Shown here piece by piece: positions 42,019-54,779 of a stretch of 64,000 nt of DNA. This DNA comes from Echiichthys vipera. Its lineage: Eukaryota; Chordata; Actinopteri; Perciformes; Trachinidae. How positions within the stretch are numbered: the stretch's first letter is position 1; every line of letters begins with the position of its first letter. The DNA lies in the NCBI GenBank assembly GCA_963691815.1, contig OY829653.1:33430074-33494073 (forward strand), written 5' to 3'. Below the pieces are notes generated by a model that worked only from the letters and a program-made list of their open reading frames with translations, was not told where the DNA came from and ran no database searches. The position numbers and the translations under genes are program-made.

Positions 42019-42885
42019 ATCATGCACAAAGCCAAGGTGCTCTAGAACAATTTCACCAAACTCTCAAGTCTTTGTTGCGAGCATTTCGTACAGAAATGGA
42101 CAGGTACTGGGAGGAAGGTTTACCGTGGTTACTTTTGGCTGCCAGGGAGGTTTCTCAAGAGAGTACTGGGTTCAGTCCTAATGACCTAGTCTTTGGTCAC
42201 ATGGTACGTGGACCTTTCGCAGTACTGCGGGATGAGTGGATTACAGATGATCCCCCTCCAAACCTGATACACTACGTGAATGGTTTCCGACACAGGCTTT
42301 ATATGGCTGGTCAACTGGCAAAACAGAAACTTGTAAAATCTCAGGCTAGGATGAAGCATTTCTATGACAGGCGTTCTGAGATGCGACAATTCAGTGAGGG
42401 TGACCAAGTACGACCGATTGTGGGGTATCCATTTCAAGCAAAGTTTGTTGGACCATATACTGTAGTGCGACAGCTGTCTGAACAAAACTACCTAATTGAG
42501 ACTCCAGATCGCAGGAAAAGAAACCAGCTTTGCCACATAAACTTGTTAAAACCATATTATGTTCGTGCATCGTCTCAGGTTATGTCTGGCTCCTCAGATT
42601 GCCCTTCATCAGAAGTGTGTCCAGTTTTGACTGCTTGTACTGTGGTGCAATCAGCATTTAGTGGGGGGGAAGATGTGGTGGCACCTGATGATTCTTTACT
42701 GCGTGGCTGTTTAAAGAACTCTGAATCACTTCAAAATCTTGATGTGTTATTGGCTCATTTGACTTGTTGAAAAGCTGTCTGTCCAAGCTACTGAGTTGGC
42801 TGAACTGATAAAGAGTTATCCATCTTTATTTGGTGACACACCTTCAAAAACTCTTGTTATTGAACATGACATTGACGTGTATTGG
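42019..42885 (+). mobile_element. Gmr1-like Ty3/gypsy fragment: integrase C-terminus followed by RT start
   Basis: The frame 41970-42770 contains AYHAQSQGALEQFHQTLKSL, STGFSPNDLVFGHMVRGP, MKHFYDRRSEMRQFSEGDQV and KFVGPYTVVRQLSEQNYLIE. This is the E-bearing end of the integrase core and the GPY/F module. After a stop at 42768 the next frame reads AELIKSYPSLFGDTPSKT and VIEHDIDV, the segment that precedes RT in gypsy elements. Integrase before RT is the order of Gmr1-like elements. The left edge abuts the L2 tail and the right edge an L1. Confidence 0.7.
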
Positions 42886-44975
42886 TCAACTAGAACACCG
42901 TATTGCTCTTTTTGCGGATGATGTAATTCTCTTCCTCAGAAATTAAAGAGTTTCTATTCCGGCTCTTATGGAACTGATGAAAAGATTCAGTAGTATCTCC
43001 GGTCACAAAATGAACATCCTCAAATCATCCATTATGTTGCTCAAGTCATCTGAAAGAGAAAACCCCCCTACTCACGCTAACCAATTCAAGATTGTCAAAA
43101 GCTTTACTTATTTGGGAATTCAAATTACCAGCAAGCTAGAGGAAATTGTACAAACCAATTATACATCAGTGATGAAGTCCATTTCTGAATCAATTGATAA
43201 ATGGTCATCTCTTTCGATCTCTGTAATAGGTCGAATTAATATTTTAAAAATGAATATCCTGCCAAAATTATTGTATCTTTTTCAGAATATCCCCTTGCCG
43301 CCTCCTTCAAAAATTTTTTGTAGTCTTCAAAAAGTGTTCAACAGATTTATTTGGAAAAATAGACGCCCCAGACTCCGTTTATCCCTTCTTTACTTACCTT
43401 TTGACAGGGGAGGGCTGTAATGCCCAAACCTGTTATGGTACTATTGGGCAACTCAAATTAGGTCTATGAGGTTTTATTATTCATCAGACAGCTCACTAGC
43501 ATGGAAAGATATCGAATCGCTTTCTTTAAAGCCTCAGCTACCAGCATACATATACTCAGATAATCCCAACAAACTATTTAAAAAAACACAGAACCCCATC
43601 GTTAAAAATATGGTTGCTGTATGGTGTGATGTGCAAAAATACTTAAAGGAAACGCAAACTCTTTTTCAATACAGCCCAATATGGGGAAATAATTATTTCA
43701 TCCCAGGGAGGGGTGATGGTGGCTTTAAATTGTGGGCCGACAGAGGATTAAGCTTAATAGGTGACATATTTGACTCAGAGGGAAATATTAAATCATTTGG
43801 AGAGCTGGTTGATATTTATGATATTCCTTGTAAGCATTTTTTTAAATACCTCCAGCTCAGAAGCTTTATAGGTTCTGTTCAAAAGCAAGTCATCAGCATT
43901 CCTACTCTATCCTTATTAGAGAAAGTTTTAATTAAGAACCCTTTTGATAGGGGAATCATATCAGAAGTGTACAATTTGTTGTTGACTAACTCACTGGAAT
44001 CAACAGAATCTAAGTTTAAAGCATGGAAAAATGATTTACAGGGCCAACTGACAATTGAAGAATGGTACAAGGCATGTAGGAGGGCTCAAACTCAAACTGC
44101 CAATACAAGATTGGTACTTCTGCAATACAACTGGTTAATGGGAGTATATTACACACAAGAAAAACTGAACAAATTTAATCATAATTTTCCAGATTTATGT
44201 ACCAAATGTACTAGAGAGAAAGGAACACTCTTTCATTTCATTTGGAAGTGCCCGAAGATTCAGGAGTTTTGGTCAGATGTGTGTCGTGCAATTCAGGAGA
44301 TACTATCAATCCATTTAGTAGCAGATCCTAGATTCTTCATTCTTGGCATTTATCCAAAGGGACATAAAATAAAACGTAGAGAACAGATATTTATAGACTT
44401 GTGTCTATTACATGCCAAAAGATCACTAGCTTTAACAGCTTTTACATGTTTACCTTTGGAAAAAAACACATACACGATTAAAGATAAGCAAGAACAGTTT
44501 CAACATATCTGGGGCCCATTTATAAAGTTCCTTAGAAAAAAATACTTTTCTAGTATATTGGACACAGCTAGGGGAGATTAAACACTACCTCTGCAACTAA
44601 ACAATTTCTTTATTGATATTTACGAAACACTTAATGGTACTCGTTGTAGGTCCTCAGGAGCCGCCTCTAAGATGAAATTGGATTTTGTTTTTTTGTTTAT
44701 TTTGTACGTTTGTTTGTTTTTTACTGTTGATGTTGTTTAATCAAACAGACTATATCTTAACCTTTTTATTTTTATATTTACAAACCTAAGTTTACAAAGA
44801 TACATCTTCATTTATCTTGAATACTCAATATGTATGTTTGAGCCATCATCCTCAAATATTTGTTTGTATACTTGTTTCTTGGAAACAAGGGTCTCATACA
44901 TTAATATTGTTCCTGCTATTTTTGATATGGTTGAAAACTCAATAAACATATTGTAAATAAAGATTTGTTTATGGC
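42886..44975 (+). mobile_element. L1-type LINE, 5'-truncated inside RT
   Basis: Begins at RIALFADDVILFL (42898-42935), i.e. inside the RT catalytic box. It runs through 42968-43420 (YLGIQITSKLEE, FIWKNRRPRLRLSLLYLP) and the 371-codon frame 43466-44581. That frame has IPTLSLLEKVLIKNPFDRG and the CCHC-like LCTKCTREKGTLFHFIWKCP near its end. A 3' UTR with AATAAACATATTGTAAATAA closes it at about 44941-44965. Only two frame breaks (about 42944 and 43420) are seen, so it is a fairly young copy. Confidence 0.85.
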
Positions 44976-45160
44976 CGTTTTTCAGGCCTTTTATTAGATA
45001 GGACAGACAGGAAATGGGGTGAGAGAGAGAGAAGGGGGGACATACAGCAAAGAGCCGCAGGTCACAGTTGAACCTGTGGCCGCTGCCTCGAGGACCTTCA
45101 GCCTCTTTACATGGAGCAACTGCTCCAACCACTCAGCCACCGGCCACCCTACCAACACCA
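44976..45160 (-). mobile_element. tRNA-derived SINE (minus orientation)
   Basis: On the minus strand, near 45155, the sequence GGCCGGTGGCTGAGTGGTTG starts a tRNA-like head with A-box character, followed by ACAGGTTCAACTGTGACC with B-box character. The other end has (GAGA)n and CTAATAAAAGGCC on the minus strand. Common fish SINE layout. Exact ends unknown. Confidence 0.55.
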
Positions 45161-45214
45161 GTAGAATCTTTTTTTTCTTGTAATCTTGTATTACTGACTA
45201 TACATTTTTATAAT

Positions 45215-45715
45215 TTTCACAGATCTGCGACACAATCCTGCGTCATGCCAAAGACAGGTTCTCCTTCACCAGCCACCTTGTGAGGGCTGTGCTGCTAGAG
45301 GGAGAGCTGTTTGAGCGGCATCTGAAATCATTCCCTGAAGAAGCTCTGAATACCACTGTGAGGGCATTCTCCATGCTACACAAGGAGAGGCTCAGGATGG
45401 AACGTTCTCTCAGCTATCAAAGTCCAGACTTCATGGGCTGCTGTGGTGTGATGGCTCTGTACCAGGTTCTACAGAGCTACAACCTCCAGGAAACCTTCTC
45501 TGAGACTCTGGCGCTGTTGGATATCCTTATAACCACTCCAATGACAACAGCTGAAGATGAGAGGTGTTTCTCCAACTTAAAGAGAATCAAGATGTTGCTG
45601 GGAAATACAATGGGACAGGAATGTCTGAATGCATTGGCCGTGCTTTCCAACTTGTCAGGAACATGCCTGATTTCAATGAAAGGGTAATTGATCACTGTGC
45701 CTGCTTGAAAGAGAG
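45215..45715 (+). pseudogene. hAT-type transposase C-terminal dimerisation domain
   Basis: An exon-like block follows TTTTCACAG (45219). The frame 45280-45687 encodes EGELFERHLKSFPEEALNTT, FSMLHKERLRMERSLSYQ, then ILITTPMTTAEDERCFSNLK and RIKMLLGNTMGQECLNALAV. T-P-x-T-x-A-x-x-ERCFS-LKRIK is the hAT C-terminal (dimerisation) signature of ZMYM1-like elements. A frameshift near 45660 leads to MPDFNERVID. It could be the 3' part of the element broken by ERV2, but the two parts are 15 kb apart and may be separate copies. Confidence 0.75.
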
Positions 45716-46329
45716 GTGAGCAAAATGTCACTTCAAGTGATGAATGAGTGTGTTATTAAATGATGAGTTGTGTTATGTTGAACTCTCCAAATGTTGAATT
45801 TTAAATAGCTGTATTGATTGCATATTACCAGCCAAATATATACTGAATATGTTCTGAAATATTTGATTAATTACAGTTTTGATGATAGTTTAATATGTTT
45901 TGATTTGATTATCGCTATAGCATCCTTGATGGCTAGAAACTGTGAACTGTGTCAGCAGGGATTTAACTAGTAGATGACAATGTAACTGTTGATGGCCACA
46001 CTGGAAGTGTTTTATTGTGGGACCAAATGTATTGTATTTGAGACATTAACATTAATATAGCTTTGCAAAAATACAGTACAGTATGTTTAATTCATGCCTG
46101 GTGTTGTCCTCTAGTGGTTGAACAGGATAACCAAATTAAACAATTTAATGTAACACTGTCAAGTTACATTTCTGACTTTTATATATTATGATTTGACTCA
46201 CTGAATGGGTCATTTTAGCCATCATCCCAAAAGTTGACCCCCCGAGAAATTTGTCAGGAGCCACTGTTAATTTGTTTAAATTGACCTTCTTTGTGTTTTA
46301 AATCTGTTATATGTTTTATGTACTTCTTT
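45716..46329. other. AT-rich non-coding stretch
   Basis: No gene or recognisable repeat; short TGTTT/GATTG-rich sequence only. Confidence 0.4.
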
Positions 46330-46425
46330 TCAATGCTTTTAATGGTTTTATGTAAAGCACGTAAAGCACTAGTTGTTGAATTGTGCTATACAAATAAACT
46401 TTCCTTGCTTTGCCTTGCCTTATTA
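46330..46425 (+). repeat. L2-like LINE 3' tail fragment
   Basis: GAATTGTGCTATACAAATAA followed by (CTTGC/CTTTGC) repeats mirrors the 3' tail of the L2 at 41960-42018. Short orphan tail. Confidence 0.6.
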
Positions 46426-47299
46426 TGTGCAACTGTGTTGCCCCTTGCTGTTATTATAATTTTGAATTGCTCATATTTCTTCAGTGAAATATGATCCATC
46501 CAAAGGGTGAGTCAAATGACGCGATACACGCCCTTTTTATGAGAACGCGCATTGAAACTAAAGCAGAAACCCTGACTTGGCAAATTACCCCTTAAGTGAG
46601 CTTTGTGGTACCGTTTTTGTCGATCCAGGTTATCCAAAGAAACCCTGGGGATGTTCAGTGCACTCCGTAGTACACCCCTTGGATCCCCATTCCTTGCCTC
46701 TGGCCCTCTCTTCCATACTCTCCTCAATAAAAACAGACCGTATCCACTTGTCTGCATCCTGCATTTGGGTTTCTATTGATTACAAAATTTCAATCAAAGA
46801 CAATTACTCCTGCTTTATTGAATTTCTTCCCTTTGAAAGAGCACTGGGCATTTATTAAACCTGACATGAGGCCCCAAACTGGGCCTTAGTGCGGTGCCTT
46901 CCCCGCCTGGATGATGGCTGGATGTAGAGCAGTTACCCCAGACACTGGGCCTGACACGGTCATGATGAATCTTCAACTTCAGCTTTTTTCACATGAACGT
47001 TAATAAATGAATGCAATTAATTGAACTGTAAAAAAAAAAGTAAATTAACATTCGTATATATGTCTTCATTGTACATATTACTCAAAAATGGATGAAAGTG
47101 CATATTTGCAAATAAAGGTTTTATTTTGAAAGGGACCGGAACACTTGATGTTAATGTGTGTAGCTTGATGGTGAAACGGTTTCGTCTGCGGAAAACACCC
47201 AAGACAGAAGCGGGGGTTATTACATTCGTCGAGGCGACTTTCCATGAGGGTTTTTTTTCCCCCCCGGATTTCATCCACACTGAGGTTTAATATGTGAAG
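46426..47299. other. Unresolved region upstream of adcy3
   Basis: Contains a retroposon-like stretch (46510-46860) with chance frames, a segment at 46900-46990 resembling 34370-34440 (GGATGATGG, AGTTACCCCAGACA), and AT-rich sequence. No gene is supported. Confidence 0.3.
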
Positions 47300-47385
47300 T
47301 GGAGTGCTGTGTTCGAGGCTGGATGAGGGCTCCATCATCTGCCTGAAGGAAGAACGAAGCTCAAAGGAAACCAAATGTACACACG
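47300..47385 (+). other. adcy3: Candidate 5' untranslated exon of adcy3
   Basis: A GC-richer stretch ends in ACACG followed by GTAAGCAG, a strong splice donor (GT at 47386). A matching acceptor, CGCCTGTAG at about 48556-48564, lies upstream of the adcy3 start codon. The pairing is inferred from spacing and signals only. Confidence 0.3.
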
Positions 47386-48563
47386 GTAAGCAGATGCATC
47401 ACTATCGATAATGTACATTTTCACAGCATCTGGAAGATCGGGGACAATATATGAGTGAGAGCAGAGCAGGTGCACGGAAACGACACAGGAAAGAGCCGAA
47501 GTAAAAATCGGATTCAGACGTGAATGATCAGTCAGGACAAAGTTCCGCTTCCACAGGCTAAAGCAACACTAGGTCTTTGGGATGACTACGTCAGACACAT
47601 TGGTTTTCGGTATTACATGACCACGCTCACTCTATCGACATCGTGGTTATTTTGACCCTGTAGTGTTTTCAACATGTTTTCACAACCTTTGTATTAGACA
47701 GAGCGCAACATGTAGCTGTGTAGGCCTGCAGCAGAGAGCCTGCTCCCTGTTTGGAGACACCATGACGCCAAAAGCTGCCAATTTAAGGAGGAATTTTCAA
47801 TTTGGCATATGACATACCAGCTTCAATTGATCAGCTTGAATTAATAATTATAAATATATTAAAATTTCGTTCTGTCTGCTGCCAGTCAGCTGCCAGGAAT
47901 AAAACGTGTAATAGACAGTTAGATTTTGACATGGATGTTAGCTGACTTTGTCTTCACAGAACAGACAACGGCCAATAGCTGTCAAATGCTAGAACTAGGG
48001 ACCAGACTACCTGATCATCAGGTTTTGTTAAATGCAAAACAAATATGTTGAGAAATTAAGCTGTAATGAATTTCTTCCTTATGTGTCCCTCTTTATTAAG
48101 GCCATGTGAGGAGGGACTATGGGAGGCCAACATGCAAATAGCTGTCCAATCCAGAGGAGTGATGGAGACAGAGGGAGTCGTACAAACATCAACTTATTTG
48201 ATCCAATGCTAATGAATCCAATAACTCTGATATGGTACACAGCTGTGGAGTACAAAGGTGGAAAGGAGTTGGTGCAACAGTCCCATTTGTAAAGCTGAAT
48301 GGAAACGAGGTACACATTAGTTCATTTCTGATCTGTGCATTATGACACAGGACTAGTCAAATGACAGCGTTGGATGGACTGATGGTGAATGCGGCTCTGT
48401 AAGAAGACTCTCTCCAGTGTACAGGTCCTGACAATCAACACACTGCTGTAATTCCTCCGACATATGTGGGCTTTTTGGGGGTAAAAGGTGGTTACTCAAC
48501 AGATGAGAAACAAGCAGATGATAAATCCCTGATAACTATCTCAGCGTTTGGTCTTCGCCTGTA
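47386..48563. other. Possible 5' UTR intron of adcy3, no gene seen
   Basis: No open frame or repeat of note. The ordinary sequence between a possible donor at 47386 and a possible acceptor at about 48564. Confidence 0.3.
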
Positions 48564-48632
48564 GGACGGCAAGCAGCTTTCCACTTTTTAATTAAAGGAG
48601 AAGACAGGAAGCAGAAGCTCAGACTGGTCACT

Positions 48633-49307
48633 ATGCCTCGGAACCGAGCCTTTTCGGAGCCAGAGTACTCAGCGGAGTATTCGGCAGAGTGCTCTGTGAC
48701 GCTACCCTCAGACCCTGGGCAGGCGGTTGGGCGAACACACGAGGTCACGGTTCGGAGCTCAGGATGTTGTCTCTGCCTGCCACGGTTCATGCGTCTCACT
48801 TTTGCGCCCGAGTCTCTGGAGAACCTTTACCAGACCTACTTCAGACGGCAGAGACACGAGACCCTGCTAGTACTGGTCGTGTTTGCCGCCCTCTTCGACA
48901 GCTACATAATTGTCATGTGTGCTGTGGTCTACACCACTGACAAGCTGGCTTCTGTTTTAGTGGCATCAGTGGGACTGGCGGCAGACATTATCCTCTACCT
49001 GCTGTGCCGCTTCGGGCTGCTACCAGACCGGATCTCGAGGCGGGTGGTGCCTTATGCCCTGTGGGTGCTCATAGCAGCTCAGATATTCTGCTACCTGGGT
49101 CTGAACTATGCTCGCTTCCACCAGGCCAGTGACACAGTGGGTTGGCAGGCTTTCTTCAGCTTCTCCTTTTTCCTGACTCTTCCTTTGAGGCTGACACCCA
49201 TCGTGCTCATCACTACTGTATCCTGTGGAGTTCATACCCTGGTTCTGGGTGTCACTATTGCCCAGCAGCAGCAGGAGGACATCCAGGGGGCAGCACTTGG
49301 CAGACAG
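48633..49307 (+). CDS. adcy3: Adenylate cyclase type 3, first coding exon
   Basis: 225 codons from the ATG at 48633 (MPRNRAFSEPEYSAEYS) to CAG, followed by the donor GTAAGGG (49308). The start agrees with the N-terminus of vertebrate ADCY3 (MPRN-x-FSEPEYSAEYSAE), so this Met is chosen. An SCLCLPRFMRLTF-like cytoplasmic part (residues 44-57) precedes five membrane spans at about 78-100, 105-126, 138-158, 169-186 and 188-210. ADCY3 is a membrane enzyme that makes cAMP from ATP downstream of G proteins, best known in olfactory neurons and primary cilia. The catalytic C1 and C2 domains are beyond the window. The frame has no defects and splices in phase 0 to 63392. Whether this is a or b paralog cannot be told. 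Confidence 0.97.
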
Positions 49308-50369
49308 GTAAGGGAAGTGGGCTGGAGGTACAGGTTTGTGGTTGTGCTGAAATGCATTTACTTGCATGTCATCTCATGTCGCAAGTTTACAGAAGTCTTC
49401 AGGACTTTGAACACAAATCTAGGTTATTGTACATATGATACCCGAGTTTAAGGTTTGATACTCTAGTCATTACCAAGATTGTTTTGTGTTATAACTACTT
49501 TTAGGCATTTTCATAGGTTTAAGATTGAGGTCTAAACCACACAAAAGTCTATGACTAATTAACGACTTGCAAGTGATGATCGGGTCTAATGCAATAGTTT
49601 AGATAAAACATATGGAAAAATTAGATCATTTAGTGTTTATTTTTATCCTGCTTAGGAGTTAATTCTTATAACTTGGGCAGAGCAGAGAGTGTCAAATCCA
49701 CCTTTTGCCTCTGTGCATAAACACCATGTGTGCATAGGCAAGTAAAAAACCAACCATTCTGATGCAGGACTTAAACCTGCACATTATCGTGATGCAGAAT
49801 GCTGTATTATATGACTTGAAGGTTGTTTTAACTTCCAAAGCCTAGATTTTCACAGAGACAGAGCTATTTGTATTCCTAGATTTACGGCCCAAAACATAAA
49901 AGCACCAGGGGCTGAATGGTCTGCTACGAGATTGCATTTTTGTAAAAAATGTTATTTAACAAACACTCAGACTCCACCTAGAGATTTGGTCAGTACCATC
50001 GTAAGACATGAACAAAGTGAAAATGCAAAGCTTTTCACTTTTTTATCAAAAGCTGTTTTTTATCAAGGCCTCAAATTTTGCTCTACCGCCTTAAAAAACA
50101 AAATAGTTTTAAACATTACTAAACATTATTCAATCTTCTCCAAACCTGTCACATATGATCACAGACCCAGCCTGAAGACATTGGTGTGACAATATTGAGT
50201 TATAGTCACAGTGCCCCCTACCTGCAACAGGAAGTTACTGTCTATATTTTGATCGGCTACACTAAACTGGTTGATCCAATCCACCTCAAACTTTGTCAGA
50301 AGAGCCTCAAGGAGTGGGCACAGTGAATTTTGATCTCACGCCATTAACCCCCACTACTAGTGTTCAGAC

Positions 50370-50625
50370 CTTTTTAAAACTTTACATGAATGTATTGGCT
50401 GTGCCCCAAAGTACGTATATTCTGGAATGATGTTTTCAATACCTTATCTAAAATTTGGGGCAGGGATTTCGCTCCTATCCCCACTCTAGCTCTATTTGGC
50501 ATTGTCGCTGGTGACCTGTCTCAAGTTGGAGATGCAGCGCTTCTCTATCGGCAGGTCAGAGAATTTTTTAATAAAACATGGGATCCCCTTTTATTATATT
50601 TTCATAATACCCAAACAACATGAAC
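50370..50625 (+). pseudogene. L1-type ORF2 C-terminal fragment
   Basis: A plus frame reads MYWLCPKVRIFWNDVFNTLS, PTLALFGIVAGDLSQVGDAA. H/MYW-x-CP-x-x-x-x-FW is the zinc-finger-like end of L1 ORF2. 77 codons open, detached from other L1 parts. Confidence 0.6.
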
Positions 50626-51188
50626 TTGAAATGTGCTCAGTTTTGGCCCTTGACATAAGCATTCGCAGCCTGACTCCCTTGAGGGGGGTACACTATAAGC
50701 TAATCTTTAGAACTGTGCCTTAAACAGGAAGTTGCATGTTTTATACTGTGATGTGGTTGAACCATAGACTGTATAAAAAATTGATGTAGCCTCTGCGCCG
50801 GCCTGTTCTCAACTTGATCCCATCATATTCACCTCCGGGAGCTGCCATCTTGTCGCAATTTGACTCCTCCTCATTTCCCCTTCCCAAAAAAGGGCATGGA
50901 TATGACGTTGGGGGAGGGAGATACGTCCGTCTGGCTGACTTTTACAGAATTTGCCACATTAGCTCCAGCGCCCGGGAGCTAGGCTAACAGAACACGTTAC
51001 TGGATAAACGGTAGTGGGAGTCCCTTGTCTCTAGCGAAGACTACACCGGCTCCGGGAGTGAAGTGCAGGCAGCCAGCATTTCTGATCTATGATTGAAACT
51101 GATATTCAACAGAGTACCATTCTCATAGACACCGAACACCGACCCTCACGGCCCGAATCCTCTCGCTGCTCCAGATTAGCATCTAATT

Positions 51189-51310
51189 CAATTCAATTTT
51201 ATTTATAGTGCCAAATCATAACAAAAGTTATCTCAGGACACTTTACAGAGTAGGTACTGTATAGACCATACTCTATGACTTATTTACGATTTACATAGAC
51301 CCAATAATTC
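51189..51310 (+). repeat. Teleost CAATTCAATTTTATTTATAG repeat, copy A
   Basis: Starts CAATTCAATTTTATTTATAG and continues GTGCCAAATCATAACAAAAG and TCAGGACACTTTACAGAGTA. The same sequence opens copies B (53947) and C (58181). Copy A is the shortest. Read on the minus strand it looks like a LINE 3' tail. Confidence 0.8.
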
Positions 51311-51834
51311 CCCCATTGAGTATATTTTGCAAATTTGCTAATAAAGAAGTTCATGTTCATGGAAATGGATCCCATGTACATAAACATGAACTTTTTATCG
51401 TGGTATCAAATTGGCATAGAGAATTGTGTAATTTCACTGGTATTGGCACCAACTACTAAATTATTGGTATTGTGAAAGCTCTAGTTACAAAAAACACTAC
51501 CTGTGCACAAATCCAAGATGGCCGACTTTCTGTTAGGTGAAGAAAATTCCAAAAAGGTCAATATGTTCTTCAAGATGAGAGAAAGATCTCACCAAATTTT
51601 GTGAACATTTAAATAACTGTTTCCCAACCATTACATGCGTTTGGGGGGGTGCAGAGCCTGTTGGCCACACACAAGCCCAATTACTGCAGAACTTTGCAAT
51701 AATTGCAACTTCTGACCTGTGTGCCAATTTCTGTGAGCCTCTGTGCATCCTAAGCCCTCAAAAATGCAATGGCACAGTAGAAAAAATAATAATTTCTTCA
51801 GAAACAATAGATTTGTGCTTGTGCCCTAAATAAT

Positions 51835-52300
51835 AATAATAATAATAATTACAGCTGCGAGCAGTGATGAACGGACCCTCGCACCCACTGTCTTTACGTC
51901 AGTGCCTTTACGCAACCACGAGTAAAACTGCGCTGAGGATGCGGGGCCGAGGGCACGCTCTGTGTTGCTCTTTATCAAGTGATTGAAAATTTGATGTACA
52001 TCGGATGAATGTCGTCCTATCAGCCTGACTTTCTGTTGTCAATAGGTGGCTGTTGGCCAATATTGGCACGTGATTATCTTCAGGCCTGGACTCTCATCAT
52101 GTATGGGAAATTTGGTGCCGTTTGGATAATGTTTGTCATTTTTCATCCTGCCAATAGGGGGCGCTATCACCGTGAGTCAATATTAAGATGTTTGGTCAGG
52201 ACAGGCAGGGTTAATCTTAATAAGACGGTCATTTTATTTTAAGTACATTTTTAAGTATTTAAGTTCCTGTATCTTTTTCAACACCTCACAATTTGTCTTA
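51835..52300 (+). repeat. Dispersed GGGGGCGCT-type repeat family, first block
   Basis: Begins TAATAATTACAGCTGCGAGC and CCTCGCACCC, then at 52156-52175 carries TAGGGGGCGCTATCACCGTG and a GTCAATATTAAGATG segment. It is the first block of a family repeated up to 60.2 kb. Confidence 0.75.
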
Positions 52301-52305
52301 ATAAA

Positions 52306-53348
<1,043 letters not shown>

Positions 53349-53358
53349 CACTAGTGCA

Positions 53359-53920
53359 CTAAACTTCCCCTTGTTGGCCAAATACTTTCACTAGTTTTGT
53401 ATTTCACAGAGCAAATCACACTGAACTGAATTTAGCATCAACATAAATTGGATTACTTATTCTAGACCTGTACATGCTTTAAACTAAAGACATCTGCATG
53501 GGTTTGGCTAAAAGAAAATGCTGGTTTTGTCAATACTACTAGGTACTTTTATTATATTGGCAATATGATTGCATTACTAAAAAGAGACTAATATACAATT
53601 TTCTTTAACTAAAACTAGACTAAAATGTCATAAGTTTTCGTCGACTAAAACTAGACTAAAATGCTCAGACTTTTAGTCGACTAAAACTAGACTAGACTAA
53701 AAGTAAAACAGGCCGCCAAAAACAACACTACTACACAGTGCGTCGTGACCTGTACCACCCTGCTCACCAGACGTAACATTCTCCTTAAATGCAAACATGT
53801 CCAACAGTTGGATATATGACATTTTTGAAAACTTGGGACCCACTGCTGGCTCTTATTAGTAACAGTCTTACTGTTACTCCTGATGATGCTGAAGACACTT
53901 CCTAGTGCCTGGAAGGAGAG
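53359..53920. other. Short-repeat-rich non-coding segment
   Basis: A GTCGACTAAAACTAGACTAA motif occurs two to three times (about 53601-53705), typical of a non-autonomous DNA transposon or satellite. Otherwise nothing recognised. Confidence 0.4.
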
Positions 53921-53921
53921 A

Positions 53922-53938
53922 CCCCCCCCCCCCCCCCC
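53922..53938 (+). repeat. (C)17 homopolymer
   Basis: Seventeen consecutive C directly before repeat copy B. Assembly or sequencing length here is likely inexact. Confidence 0.85.
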
Positions 53939-53946
53939 TCTTTTTT

Positions 53947-54360
53947 CAATTCAATTTTATTTATAGTGTCAAATCATAACAAAAGTTATCTCAGGACACT
54001 TTACAGAGTAGGTAAATACCACACTCAATGACTTATTTATGATTTACATAGACCCAACAATTCCTCTGTAGAGTACAGTGGCAATGAAAACCTTCCCTAT
54101 AACAGGCAGGAACGTCGGACAGACCCAGCTCTGTGGAGGACTGCCATCTGTCTTGACTGGTTGGGGAGGAAGAAAAGGAGAGAGAAAGAGAGAAAAGACA
54201 CACAGATGGACAGAGAGAGACAGACAGACACACTTCCAGAGATGCAAGCAACCAAAGAGTAACAGTAACTATAATATCTATAGTAATGTGAATATGACGT
54301 ATATGTTAAGGCAGTTAATACAACAGAATAGTAGAAACAAGCACAGCTAAGGTGATAGAA
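53947..54360 (+). repeat. Teleost CAATTCAATTTTATTTATAG repeat, copy B
   Basis: Full-length copy: the opening is followed by CAATGAAAACCTTCCCTATA, AGACCCAGCTCTGTGGAGGA and a (GAGA)-rich stretch, then CACAGATGGACAGAGAGAGA. Copy C at 58181 matches in the same order. Confidence 0.85.
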
Positions 54361-54594
54361 TATGAAAATGACAGTAGTTATGATGGCAAACATGATCAAT
54401 GATGAGTAGTGGCAATAGCAGCTACGATACAGCGAGACATACCACTGGTGGTGTTTTTATGGCTACAAATTTTATAGGTTTCCTTTTCTTTTTTCTTGAA
54501 TTCCCTTATTTATTTTGCCATATGTTATGGATATCACTCTACTTGGTTTCATTGTACCTTATGTAACATCTGTTATAAGTTTTGCAATTATTTA

Positions 54595-54765
54595 GTTGGT
54601 TACTGTGACCACGTCTGACAAGGGTTGTTGGGAGGTATAGTGGGATTTATGTTTTTTATGTTTCTTTACTTTAAGGCAGATGTATTGACACACTGTATAA
54701 CTGTCACACTTTTTAATTCTTTGACCATCTGCAAAATTCAATTTAAAAAAGTGAAAAAAATAATT
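54595..54765 (+). repeat. Repeat homologous to 17990-18175
   Basis: See the copy at 17990: the same order of GACCACGTCTGACA, AAGGCAGATGTATTGACA, TTTAATTC and AAAGTGAAAAAA segments. No hAT coding follows here. Confidence 0.6.
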
Positions 54766-54779
54766 ATGACACAATCAAT

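Noticed and set aside
48536..49367. Minus-strand and second-frame ORFs over adcy3 exon
   Set aside because: Shadows of the ADCY3 frame, which has conserved residues and splice sites.
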